Below, in pieces: positions 1 through 8,079 of a stretch of DNA of 21,588 nt. Where the stretch lies: the NCBI GenBank assembly GCA_043769275.1, contig JAYVJM010000039.1, positions 1 through 21,588 on the forward strand, in the 5' to 3' direction. Below the pieces are notes generated by a model. It was not told where the DNA came from, did no database searches, and saw only the letters and a list, made by a program, of their open reading frames with translations. Source of the DNA: JAYVJM01 sp043769275 (GTDB taxonomy: Bacteria > Pseudomonadota > Gammaproteobacteria > Pseudomonadales > UBA7239). The position numbers and the translations under genes were made by a program. The stretch's first letter is position 1, and every line of letters begins with the position of its first letter.

Positions 1-89
1 TCAATCCCTTCGCGCTTTGTCGGAAATTACTCATCAACGCATCGCGAGCCGCCTATGCAGAACTTCAGCAATTTAGGGCGGCTGCGTAA
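1..89 (+). CDS. 3' end of an unidentified gene (partial, frame uncertain)
   Basis: Two rightward frames are open from the window edge. One ends with a TAG at 74-76 and its last residues read HQRIASRLCRTSAI. The other ends with a TAA at 87-89 and its last residues read ASRAAYAELQQFRAAA. Either could be the C-terminus of a protein cut by the window edge, and I cannot choose between them or name a family. In Escherichia coli and many relatives hupB follows lon; neither tail resembles a Lon C-terminus that I know. It is also possible that neither frame is coding. Confidence 0.25.
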   Translation, partial: NPFALCRKLLINASRAAYAELQQFRAAA

Positions 90-118
90 CATCAGTTGAT
101 AAAAGCGAGAATTCATAC

Positions 119-147
119 TTGCCCTTTGTGGGCGCACGGGGTATAAA
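119..147 (+). promoter_or_regulatory. Candidate sigma-70 promoter for hupB
   Basis: A -35-like TTGCCC at 119-124 and a -10-like TATAAA at 142-147 are separated by exactly 17 bases, the preferred sigma-70 spacing. Transcription would start near 154 and give a leader of about 110 bases before hupB. A second -10-like hexamer, TACAAT at 236-241, lies closer to the gene but has no convincing -35 box. This is a motif match by eye only. Confidence 0.4.
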
Positions 148-265
148 ACTAGTCCTGCGCTTGGGACAGGCTGTGCGGTTAGCCGCGCAAATCGCAGGAT
201 GTGGTGCTATCCAGCAAGGCTCACCGTAATCGTTATACAATGGAACAATATCCAAGGGGTTTTCT

Positions 266-538
266 GTGAATAAATCTGAACTGATTGACGTGGTAGCGAG
301 TGCTACTGATCTGCCAAAAACGGCCGCAGGCCGTGCGCTGGATGCCGTGTTAGAAGGCATAAGTCAAGCAATGAAAAATGGTGACCAAGTAGCACTGGTG
401 GGCTTTGGCACGTTTGCCGTAAAAGAACGCGCCGCTCGTATTGGACGCAACCCGAAAACAGGTGAGGCCATAGAAATAAAGGCCGCTAAAATACCTTCGT
501 TTAAGCCAGGCAAAGCATTGAAAGACGCACTTAATTGA
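266..538 (+). CDS. hupB: DNA-binding protein HU-beta
   Basis: Small nucleoid-associated histone-like protein of 90 residues, the usual length for HU. HU dimers bend and wrap DNA with little sequence preference, using beta-arms that enter the minor groove. The family signature is visible: VGFGTF at residues 45-50, the arm with R61-N62-P63 followed by KTGE, and the C-terminal stretch PSFKPGKALK. The start is a GTG at 266, preceded by AAGGGG at 254-259, a good ribosome binding site 6 bases away. No in-frame ATG near the N-terminus would keep the conserved MNKSEL start. The gene has its own terminator downstream, so it is probably a single-gene unit. The order hupB then ppiD is the same as in E. 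coli. Confidence 0.97.
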   Translation: MNKSELIDVVASATDLPKTAAGRALDAVLEGISQAMKNGDQVALVGFGTFAVKERAARIGRNPKTGEAIEIKAAKIPSFKPGKALKDALN

Positions 539-565
539 GTTTGACGGGCATTGGCAGTGCCAGAT

Positions 566-593
566 AAAGGCGCATCCAAGGGTGCGCCTTTTT
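566..593 (+). terminator. Rho-independent terminator after hupB
   Basis: A 9-base stem AAAGGCGCA (566-574) pairs perfectly with TGCGCCTTT (583-591) across a short loop, and the stem runs into a T-rich tail up to 593. It lies 28 bases after the hupB stop codon and separates hupB from ppiD. Confidence 0.88.
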
Positions 594-670
594 ATTGAGT
601 CGGCAATGTGCTTCCTTAAACTGAACGTGTTTCCAATGCATAAAAATATTTTTTGAATGGTGGAGTAGTT

Positions 671-2584
671 ATGCTTGAGCTTATTCGCGAAAAAATGCGC
701 GGTATTTTTGCCATGATTATCGTGGGCTTTTTTTGCGCCGTTTTTGCATTGTGGGGTGTGGAGCAGCTATTCCAGTCCGGCAGCCACTCGCAGGCAGTTG
801 CTGTCGTTAACGGCGAAGACATTACTCCACCTGCATTGGCGAACGCCATTGTGGCTTTGAGAGGCCAGTATGTGAAAATGCTAGGGGAACAGGTTGATGC
901 TAGCTTTCTAAATGACGCGATGTTGCGCAAGCCGGCTTTAGAGTCACTCATAAGCCGTAAGGTTCTAGAGGCTGAAGTCAGCAAGCTCGGCATGACTGTC
1001 GGCAGCAAGATGATAGATCAAGCAATCGTAGGTGATGCAAATTTCAGCCGTGATGGCAAAAAATTTGATCCGGAGTATTACAAAGAGCGTTTGCGTAGTT
1101 CAGGTGTTACAGCGCTAGGCTATCAGCAAAGCCTGCGTACACAGTTGTCACTTAGCCAGTTGCAGGATGGTGTGGCTAATACGGCTTTTGTTACACAGAA
1201 CGAAATAAAAGACATTGCTCGTTTGGAAGGGCAGAAACGGAGCTTTGACTATATCCGATTCCCACTAAAGACATATGAAGCCGCAATTATCGTGAGCGAT
1301 GCATCTATTGATCAGTATTACAAAGATCACAAAAGCGAGTTTATGAGCGAGGAGACTGTTGCGCTGGAATACGTTGATCTCGATAAAAAAATCTTAGAAA
1401 AGTCGATAAAGCTTAATGAAGCTGATGTGCAGGCAGCCTACGACAAAGAAGCGGCTGATTTTAAGCCCGTTTTGGAGAGCAAGGCCGCACATATTTTGAT
1501 TGATGCCAAAGATGGCGCGCAGCAGGAAAAACTAGATAGCATTGAAAAACGCTTACACGAAGGCGAAGATTTTGCTTTGCTGGCTAAAGAGTATTCGTCT
1601 GATACAGCTTCAGCAAAACATGGCGGGGATGTTGGCTTTACGACAGGCTCGGTCTTTGTGCCAGAATTTGAAAAAGCATTGGCCGATTTGGCGAATGTCG
1701 GTGACGTTTCCAAACCCATTAAAACAGAGTTTGGCTATCATGTTATTAAATTGCTAGAGCGGCATAAAACAGTAATGAAGCCATTCAGTGAGAGAAAAAA
1801 TGAACTAGAAGCAGCCTTGACTCGCGGCAAGGTAGATACGCTTTTTAACGAAAAAATAGCATTGCTTGCTGAGTCAACATACGGTGCGACTGATTTGAAA
1901 GGGCCAGCGCAAGAGCTTGATATGGCAGTGCACAAAAGTGATGTGTTCACACGGCGGGGCGGGGTGGGCTTATTTGGCCAGCAAAAAATTATTGAAGCCG
2001 CCTTTTCTGAAGATATATTGGAGAAGAGTCGCAACAGTGCAGTTATTGAGTTAAGTTCTGATCGCGCAGTGGTTTTGCGCTTATCAGAGTATACAAAATC
2101 AACAGTGCGCGATCTCTCCGAAGTAAAGCCAAGTATTATCGAAAAACTCAAGCATGCAGAAGCGGTAATACAGTTGCAGAAAAAAATGGCTGGATTAAAG
2201 ACGCGCGCACAAAAAGAAGACTCGCTTCTAGCTATTGCCGCTGAAGAAAAGTTGAAGGATGTGACGGCAACAGCGAAAACTCGTGATGCAAGTGGAGAGG
2301 AAGCCAATTTAGTGGGTGATGTGTTTTCTATGCCAAGGCCGCAGGATAAACAGGCGCAAGTGAGTGCTTTTGCCTTAAAAAATGGAGATTGGGCGTTAGT
2401 GCGTTTGACTGCTGTAGACGACGTGAAGTCATTGCCAGGTAGTCCCGAATATCAAGCAGTGGCCGCACGCCTGAATCAGGGTGTCGGCGCTACAGCATTT
2501 GAAATTTTTGAGAAGCAATTGCGCAACAATACAAAAATTGTTCGTCACGACGAAAGCGCGCCAGAAAGAAAGACAGAGGAATAA
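671..2584 (+). CDS. ppiD: PpiD-like periplasmic peptidyl-prolyl isomerase / chaperone
   Basis: Inner-membrane anchored periplasmic folding factor of 637 residues, close to the family's usual length. PpiD sits beside the SecYEG translocon and helps newly exported proteins to fold. The short cytoplasmic N-terminus (MLELIREKMRG) is followed by one membrane segment at about residues 11-28. Next come a SurA/PpiD-type N-terminal chaperone region and a parvulin (PpiC rotamase) domain at about residues 270-367, recognisable from AAHILIDA, GGDVGF and FGYHVIKL. A long C-terminal chaperone-like region ends the protein. I chose the ATG at 671 because GGAG at 662-665 lies 5 bases upstream; an in-frame TTG at 653 would add six residues that look non-coding. 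In E. coli the parvulin domain of PpiD has little or no isomerase activity; I cannot judge activity here. It is probably the first gene of the run reaching scpA. Confidence 0.95.
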   Translation: MLELIREKMRGIFAMIIVGFFCAVFALWGVEQLFQSGSHSQAVAVVNGEDITPPALANAIVALRGQYVKMLGEQVDASFLNDAMLRKPALESLISRKVLEAEVSKLGMTVGSKMIDQAIVGDANFSRDGKKFDPEYYKERLRSSGVTALGYQQSLRTQLSLSQLQDGVANTAFVTQNEIKDIARLEGQKRSFDYIRFPLKTYEAAIIVSDASIDQYYKDHKSEFMSEETVALEYVDLDKKILEKSIKLNEADVQAAYDKEAADFKPVLESKAAHILIDAKDGAQQEKLDSIEKRLHEGEDFALLAKEYSSDTASAKHGGDVGFTTGSVFVPEFEKALADLANVGDVSKPIKTEFGYHVIKLLERHKTVMKPFSERKNELEAALTRGKVDTLFNEKIALLAESTYGATDLKGPAQELDMAVHKSDVFTRRGGVGLFGQQKIIEAAFSEDILEKSRNSAVIELSSDRAVVLRLSEYTKSTVRDLSEVKPSIIEKLKHAEAVIQLQKKMAGLKTRAQKEDSLLAIAAEEKLKDVTATAKTRDASGEEANLVGDVFSMPRPQDKQAQVSAFALKNGDWALVRLTAVDDVKSLPGSPEYQAVAARLNQGVGATAFEIFEKQLRNNTKIVRHDESAPERKTEE

Positions 2585-2629
2585 GAGAGACTGCAAGCAA
2601 CACAACCTTTTTTTGAGGAATAGCTTCCG

Positions 2630-4846
2630 GTGAACGTCATGGCTGTAGATGGCCGCGTGTTATTGCACCGGTTGGTTTGCTTTCTGGACTTTCGCGTTTT
2701 TCTGCTGTGCTTAACGGTGTTTTTAGTGGTTTCACCATTCCAGCATTTTGGTTTTGCAGATTTTTTAGATCGCGGTTTGTTTGCTTTGGGTAGCCGCTTG
2801 CAGAGCCAAGCTGCAGGTAATGACGATACTTATATTCGAGTTGATCTTAGCCATGCAGATATGCAAGCCTTGCAACAAGATACTATAAGTGCAACTGCGA
2901 CGTTACAGCTATTGGATATCGTAAGACAGGGCTTTACTCGCGGGGTTATTGTGGTTTTGTCTGAGCCGTTACGCCCGTATCAAAACAGTGCAGATATTTT
3001 TCTCGAGCACTATACGGGCGCCATTGAGTCCGTACAAAACGCCGATATGACGCAGGCATTGGCAAAGATTTTGTCTAATGCCCGCCTTTGGGCTGCGGCA
3101 CTTGCCAACAGTGATATCGTTTTTGCGGTCAAGCAGTTACCGGAAGATAAGCCGGTTGCTACGTATTCCGCTGAATTAACGGAGTCCTCTGTTTGGGCAG
3201 CGTGGCTAGATGAGCCTTTTCCTGTATTGCCTGCTGCAACCCTAGGCATTCCATATTCTTTTCCTTTGTGGGTAGGGGATGGGCTTGCATACCCCTTGCT
3301 GTGGCAAACTGACAAGGGTTTGCAGCCAGATGCTCTGTTGGCTATTTTTATGCGTCAGCAAGGCTTACACAATACGCAATGGGTACAGGGAGTTGGAGTG
3401 CAACTCAATGATGGCAGGATGCTACCCACCTCGGGTAACGGCACTATTTACCCACACTTTAATGCGCAATACACAGGAGGCATAACGCTACCCCATTACA
3501 GTTTGGCGCAATTTGTGACACTTGATGTGTCGCGTTTATTGCGTGGAAAAACGCTCGTTCTTTCGGAAGAGGGTGACGACGCGGCTGAGGGTTTGCTTTA
3601 TCACTTACTGAGTCTTGAGCGTGGTTATTACGCCTATACACCGGCGCATTTTCTATGGCTCAACGCGATTGCATTAATCAGCATCATGCTTTTTTTGCAA
3701 GCACTGCGCTTTATTCCACTGCGGTTGGGCGTTGCAATTGCCTTATTGCTAGCGCTGACTGTAATAATTACACAGCAAGTTTGCTTGTTGATTTATCGAT
3801 GGTGGTTGCCATCCGGTGTATGGCTTTCGTTTTTGTTGGGCGGTTTTTGTGTGATGACTTTGTTATCCATACGCCGCAATGTCTATACGCCCTCGTCTTT
3901 ACAGGTTACAAGCATCGCTATTGTAGATAGTCACGCAGTTTCTGTGCCTGCCAAAAAGTTGCCGCAGTCTGTACAAAAGGCTACACCAATGGCGCCTTTA
4001 TCGAACATACCACCACAAACTTTAGGGCGGTATCAGTTGCAACGAGAGTTGGGACGAGGCGCGATGGGCGTTGTGTTTTTGGGCTATGACCCCAAAATTG
4101 CTCGGCAGGTAGCGATTAAAACACTGCAATGTGAACAATTGGATCAAAAAGAGTTGCTCGATTTAAAAGGGCGTTTTTTTAGTGAGGCAGAGGCTGTAGG
4201 TCGATTGCGGCACCCTAATATTGTGACAATCTATGATGCAGGAGAAGATCGAAATCTTGCGTATATCGCGATGGATTATGTAGCAGGGAATTCTCTTGCT
4301 GCATATACCAACAAAGAAAATCTACTTGATGTCGACATGGTTTATTGGATTGTTGCACAGGTAGCCGATGCGCTTGATTACGCGCACGAACAAGGCATCG
4401 TCCATCGAGACATCAAACCAAATAATATTTTATTTGATGAGAGAAAGCATGAAGTAAAGGTAGCTGACTTTGGTATCGCCCGAATTATGGATGCGGCAAC
4501 TGCGCGCACGCGTATAGGAGATATCCTTGGTAGTCCTCTGTATATGGCTCCAGAGCAGTTGAAAGGCGAAATGGTCAGTGGGTGCACAGATATTTTTAGT
4601 CTAGGCGTTACGTTTTATCAATTGCTCACGGGCGAGTTACCCTTTCAAGGCGATAATATTGCCAGCCTTTCTATCCAAATACTAAAAACAAAGTTTCGCC
4701 CAATGGACAAAGTTCGTTCTGATCTACCTGACAGCGCAAATAAAATAATAAATAAAGCATTACAGAATAACCCGAGTAATCGTTATGCAACCGCCGGTGA
4801 TATGGCTATTGCTTTGCACAAGGCATTGGACGAGGAGTTTGCTTAA
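2630..4846 (+). CDS. Membrane Ser/Thr protein kinase with CHASE2-like sensor
   Basis: Hanks-type kinase of 738 residues, expected to phosphorylate Ser/Thr in cytoplasmic proteins. The N-terminus carries one hydrophobic segment (about 20-37), then about 300 presumably periplasmic residues that resemble a divergent CHASE2 domain (YIRVDLS, then TRGVIVVLSEPL). Three closely spaced membrane helices follow at about 343-425, the layout typical of CHASE2 receptors. After a linker, the kinase domain runs from G466 to near the C-terminus: glycine loop GRGAMG (475-480), ATP-binding K497 in VAIK, catalytic loop HRDIKPNN with D594, metal-binding D613 in DFG, and APEQ in the activation segment. All key catalytic residues are present, so it should be active. 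The GTG start at 2630 has GAGGAA at 2615-2620, 9 bases upstream. A PP2C phosphatase begins 2 bases after the stop. The CHASE2 call is the least certain part; the kinase call is firm. Confidence 0.93.
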   Translation: MNVMAVDGRVLLHRLVCFLDFRVFLLCLTVFLVVSPFQHFGFADFLDRGLFALGSRLQSQAAGNDDTYIRVDLSHADMQALQQDTISATATLQLLDIVRQGFTRGVIVVLSEPLRPYQNSADIFLEHYTGAIESVQNADMTQALAKILSNARLWAAALANSDIVFAVKQLPEDKPVATYSAELTESSVWAAWLDEPFPVLPAATLGIPYSFPLWVGDGLAYPLLWQTDKGLQPDALLAIFMRQQGLHNTQWVQGVGVQLNDGRMLPTSGNGTIYPHFNAQYTGGITLPHYSLAQFVTLDVSRLLRGKTLVLSEEGDDAAEGLLYHLLSLERGYYAYTPAHFLWLNAIALISIMLFLQALRFIPLRLGVAIALLLALTVIITQQVCLLIYRWWLPSGVWLSFLLGGFCVMTLLSIRRNVYTPSSLQVTSIAIVDSHAVSVPAKKLPQSVQKATPMAPLSNIPPQTLGRYQLQRELGRGAMGVVFLGYDPKIARQVAIKTLQCEQLDQKELLDLKGRFFSEAEAVGRLRHPNIVTIYDAGEDRNLAYIAMDYVAGNSLAAYTNKENLLDVDMVYWIVAQVADALDYAHEQGIVHRDIKPNNILFDERKHEVKVADFGIARIMDAATARTRIGDILGSPLYMAPEQLKGEMVSGCTDIFSLGVTFYQLLTGELPFQGDNIASLSIQILKTKFRPMDKVRSDLPDSANKIINKALQNNPSNRYATAGDMAIALHKALDEEFA

Positions 4847-4848
4847 TA

Positions 4849-5616
4849 ATGCCACAACCCCCAAAGCAAAATTTGTCTATGGCCGGCTGTACGCACGCAG
4901 GTTGCGCTCGCCCCAACAATGAGGACAGTATTTTTTTTCAAAAAACGCTAAACGAAAACGCTTTGTTAGCCATTGTCGCAGATGGTATGGGCGGTCATGT
5001 TGGTGGTGCTATAGCCAGCAGCCTTTGTACTGCGCAGTTTGAGCGAGCTTGGCTTTCGTCGTACGGTCTTGTAGAGCATATTAATTGTGATTGGTTAGGT
5101 GCAGTTACCAATGAAGCCTATGTTGCGATACGTGAGAGAATCCTAAAAGAGCCTGAGCTTCTATCTATGGGCACAACATTAGTGGCACTTTTTTTGAGGC
5201 AATTATCTAGCGAATCTATCGCTTATATCGCACATATTGGAGACTCTCGTTGTTACCATTTCAGTCAAGGGATGTTGAGGCAATTAACGCGTGACCATTC
5301 ACTGGTGCAGTGCATGATTGACGAGGGGGCACTGTCTGTCGATGAGGCCAAACACAGTCCACTTCGCAATTATTTAACGCGCTCGCTGGGTGGTGGTGCC
5401 GAGGAAATGCAGGTAGATTGTCTATCCGTGTCAGCTCAACTCGGTGATCGTTTTTTGCTGTGTTCAGATGGCTTGACGAACATCCTGAGTCCTCACGATA
5501 TTGAGGCTATCTTGCTTGCAAACGTTGATGATAAGGCGGCTTGTGAACAGTTATTGGCGCTGTCGCTTGCGCGTGATGCTAATGACAATGTCTCAGTTGT
5601 CTTGTGTACCGCTTAA
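4849..5616 (+). CDS. PP2C-family Ser/Thr protein phosphatase
   Basis: Soluble metal-dependent phosphatase of 255 residues, about the length of the bacterial Stp/PrpC type. It hydrolyses phosphoserine and phosphothreonine and is the likely antagonist of the kinase just upstream. The PP2C motifs appear in order: RPNNED (21-26), ADGMGG with D45-G46, MGTTL (106-110), HIGDSR with D131, TRDHS (146-150), CSDGLTN with D206, and NDNVSVV with D245. The aspartates that bind the two metal ions are therefore all present. The start ATG overlaps a TAATAATG junction with the kinase stop, so the two proteins are probably translationally coupled and made together. No membrane segment is visible. PP2C proteins also serve in sporulation and type VI secretion, but no such genes lie nearby. 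Confidence 0.96.
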   Translation: MPQPPKQNLSMAGCTHAGCARPNNEDSIFFQKTLNENALLAIVADGMGGHVGGAIASSLCTAQFERAWLSSYGLVEHINCDWLGAVTNEAYVAIRERILKEPELLSMGTTLVALFLRQLSSESIAYIAHIGDSRCYHFSQGMLRQLTRDHSLVQCMIDEGALSVDEAKHSPLRNYLTRSLGGGAEEMQVDCLSVSAQLGDRFLLCSDGLTNILSPHDIEAILLANVDDKAACEQLLALSLARDANDNVSVVLCTA

Positions 5617-5676
5617 TAATGTTGCATATGCTTTTTCTGTGCACAGATATCAATTAGCAAGAAAAGACGATGTGAC

Positions 5677-8010
5677 ATGGATGCTACAAAAAAACTCTCA
5701 TTTGTCTCCCTCTGCTTTTTCGCTTGCGCGGGCTTGTGCTCTGCAGTGTTGGCGCCTTTTCTTTTGCCGTGGTGGTTGCTCTGCTCTTTTATCGTTATAG
5801 CGGCTAGTCTTTTTTGTTTTCGTTGCAATGTGGCAAAATTAAGTGCTGTTTTTTTGGCCGGCATTATAAGTTCTGCATCGTACTGTCATTATGTAATGGT
5901 GTCGCTACTGCCGCAGGCTGAAGAAAACAAAGAGCAGATTATCAGCGGATATATCATAGATTTTCCAGAGATGCGTGAGCATGGCTGGACTGCCGATTTC
6001 TATGCGCACGAGCTATCTGGGAAAATAAAACTCAATTTCAATTTTGCAAATAAGCCGAAGACGGATTGCGTTTATCGGTTATCGGCAAAATTAAAACGAC
6101 CGCGCGGCCTTAATAATTTTGACCTGTTCGATAGGCAGGCCTGGCTGTTGCAAAGTGGCTATCGCGCTACGGGTAATGTCCGTGATGTGCTTTCTTGCGA
6201 TGGCAGTGCCCCCAATACGCTTTTGCGCTGGCGTGAAAAAATAGCTAAAAACATTCAGGCGGTGCCGATGAGCAATTATGCTCGCAGCACATTACTTGCG
6301 CTGTTGATTGGCAGCTATGCCGATATTGAAATGACCCAATGGCAACTCTTACGTGATAGCGGCACGATACATATTTTGTCTGTTTCAGGATTACACATTG
6401 TCTTAGCCGCTGGCATTGCCTATTTCATTTTTTTCCATTTGAGTCGTTATCTTGTGCTGCCTGTTTTGTGGTGGCCTGCTGCATTCTGGGGTGGCATAGC
6501 ATCTCTTTTAAGCAGTGTGATTTATGCACTGTTAGCTGGGTTTTCTGTGCCGACTGTACGCTCATTAATTATGGTTGCTAGCGTAGTTGTGCAAAGTTTT
6601 TTTTACAAAAGCTTTGCATTTGGAACAGCGTTTATGTTGGCGTTGTTTCTTGTATTACTTGTTAATCCACTATCCGTTTTTAGTAGCGGATTTTGGTTTT
6701 CGTTTTTAGCTACAGGGTTTTTATTGCTGATTGCACATGGCCGTTTTGGAAAACGCAATTGGCTTGTCGAGTCGATAAAATCGCAGTGCTTGATTTTTTT
6801 CTTAATGGCTCCACCTTTGTTATATATCTATGGGCGTATGCCTCTTCTGTCCTTGCCGCTGAATTTTTTTGCCATCCCTTGGATGAGTTTTTTAAGCCTG
6901 CCTCTTGCTTTCGCTGGTTTAGTGTTTATGCCGTTATCATCTTTTATTTCGGCTGTTTTTTTTAAACTATCGGCGTGGAGTCTAGATGTTTATTGGCAAG
7001 TACTCCAATGGTGCGTTTCTTTTTGTAAAGGCTGGACGATTGATTTAGCCGGTGCAAATATTTTTTCTGTGGTGCTGGCTATCTTTGGAATCAGTTTATG
7101 GCTGTTGCCACGCAGTGTGTCTTCGCGCTATTTCAGCATTTTATTGTGCTTGCCATTACTATTCCCGCAGATAAATCATCCAGCTAAAGGCACAGCCGAA
7201 ATGACCGTGCTTGATGTAGGGCAGGGCTTGGCTGTCGTTGTTCGAACGGCGCATCATCTTCTGGTGTATGATACGGGCGATCATTTTTCTGATCGATTTG
7301 ATAGTGGTCGCGATATTGTCACGCCTTTTTTGCGCAATTATCGAGCCGATAAGATCAGTATGCTGATGGTGAGTCACAGCGATAAAGATCATGCGGGTGG
7401 CATCAGTGGTTTGTTGCAAGCACTGCCGGCACAGCAATTGTTGTCTGGTACCCCAGAATTATTGCATACAGCTTACGAGTTTAATCAATGTCGTGCAGGC
7501 ATGCACTGGCATTGGGATGGTGTGGATTTTCGCGTGCTAGCACCGGATACTTATCTCCCAGAAAAAACCAATAATCGATGCTGCATCTTGATGATTGATA
7601 ACGGAAGTAAGCGGATTTTGCTTACTGGCGATAGTGAGAAAATGGTAGAGCAGTCGTTAATTTTTGCTGGTGTTGATATCTCGGCAGATGTATTGCTCGT
7701 TCCACATCACGGCAGTAAAACATCTTCATCTATAGAATTTATTCGTGCCGTCGCGCCATCTTTAGCTGTGGTTAGTTCGGGATTTAACAATAAGTTCCAT
7801 CATCCAAATGCCGATGTGCTCAGGCGCTATCAAACGTCCAACATCCAAGTCTTGAATACTGCACAATTAGGCGCTGTACGGGTCAATATGACGCGTGATA
7901 AAGTGATCAGCGACACAGCACTGTGCCCGCGTGTCGTTTTTTTTCGAGGTTTTTTTTTGCAGCAGCGGTTTTGGCGCGACGCTGAGATGTGTCGTCAATA
8001 TTCGCTGTAA
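5677..8010 (+). CDS. comEC: ComEC/Rec2-family DNA internalization channel
   Basis: Polytopic inner-membrane protein of 777 residues that carries single-stranded DNA across the membrane during natural transformation. Hydrophobic N-terminal segments precede a DUF4131-like soluble region, which holds the family-typical RPRGLNNFDLFDRQAWLLQSG-like stretch at about residues 138-160. The competence transmembrane domain follows at about 220-490, starting near the conserved SGLHIVLAAG. A C-terminal metallo-beta-lactamase-like domain begins at DVGQG (about 512) and contains H567, D569, D571 and H572 in SHSDKDHAGG, D652 in TGDSE, and H677-H678 in VPHHGSK. The metal-site residues look intact, so the domain may act as the nuclease proposed for ComEC. 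The ribosome binding site is weak (AAGAAAAGA at about 5659). No other competence genes are in the window. Its neighbours differ from the msbA or exbB/lpxK neighbourhoods known in other gammaproteobacteria. Confidence 0.95.
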   Translation: MDATKKLSFVSLCFFACAGLCSAVLAPFLLPWWLLCSFIVIAASLFCFRCNVAKLSAVFLAGIISSASYCHYVMVSLLPQAEENKEQIISGYIIDFPEMREHGWTADFYAHELSGKIKLNFNFANKPKTDCVYRLSAKLKRPRGLNNFDLFDRQAWLLQSGYRATGNVRDVLSCDGSAPNTLLRWREKIAKNIQAVPMSNYARSTLLALLIGSYADIEMTQWQLLRDSGTIHILSVSGLHIVLAAGIAYFIFFHLSRYLVLPVLWWPAAFWGGIASLLSSVIYALLAGFSVPTVRSLIMVASVVVQSFFYKSFAFGTAFMLALFLVLLVNPLSVFSSGFWFSFLATGFLLLIAHGRFGKRNWLVESIKSQCLIFFLMAPPLLYIYGRMPLLSLPLNFFAIPWMSFLSLPLAFAGLVFMPLSSFISAVFFKLSAWSLDVYWQVLQWCVSFCKGWTIDLAGANIFSVVLAIFGISLWLLPRSVSSRYFSILLCLPLLFPQINHPAKGTAEMTVLDVGQGLAVVVRTAHHLLVYDTGDHFSDRFDSGRDIVTPFLRNYRADKISMLMVSHSDKDHAGGISGLLQALPAQQLLSGTPELLHTAYEFNQCRAGMHWHWDGVDFRVLAPDTYLPEKTNNRCCILMIDNGSKRILLTGDSEKMVEQSLIFAGVDISADVLLVPHHGSKTSSSIEFIRAVAPSLAVVSSGFNNKFHHPNADVLRRYQTSNIQVLNTAQLGAVRVNMTRDKVISDTALCPRVVFFRGFFLQQRFWRDAEMCRQYSL

Positions 8011-8079
8011 TTCCCAGTTTTTACTAAAATGAACCCCTTGTTGTTCTTATATTTCCGCGTAATGAGGAGATTTTCTGTT

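Noticed and set aside
90..265. Possible tRNA or small RNA in the hupB leader
   Set aside because: No acceptor stem or TPsiC arm can be drawn; only small hairpins such as GCGG/CCGC are seen.
73..360. Long leftward frame over the hupB leader
   Set aside because: It overlaps the start of hupB, has no recognisable domain, and its composition reads as a shadow frame.
653..670. TTG start adding six residues to PpiD
   Set aside because: A good ribosome site (GGAG) fits the ATG at 671, and the extra residues precede the typical PpiD N-terminus.
4849..5616. PP2C/kinase pair as part of a type VI secretion locus
   Set aside because: No Tss, Hcp, VgrG or FHA genes occur anywhere in the window.
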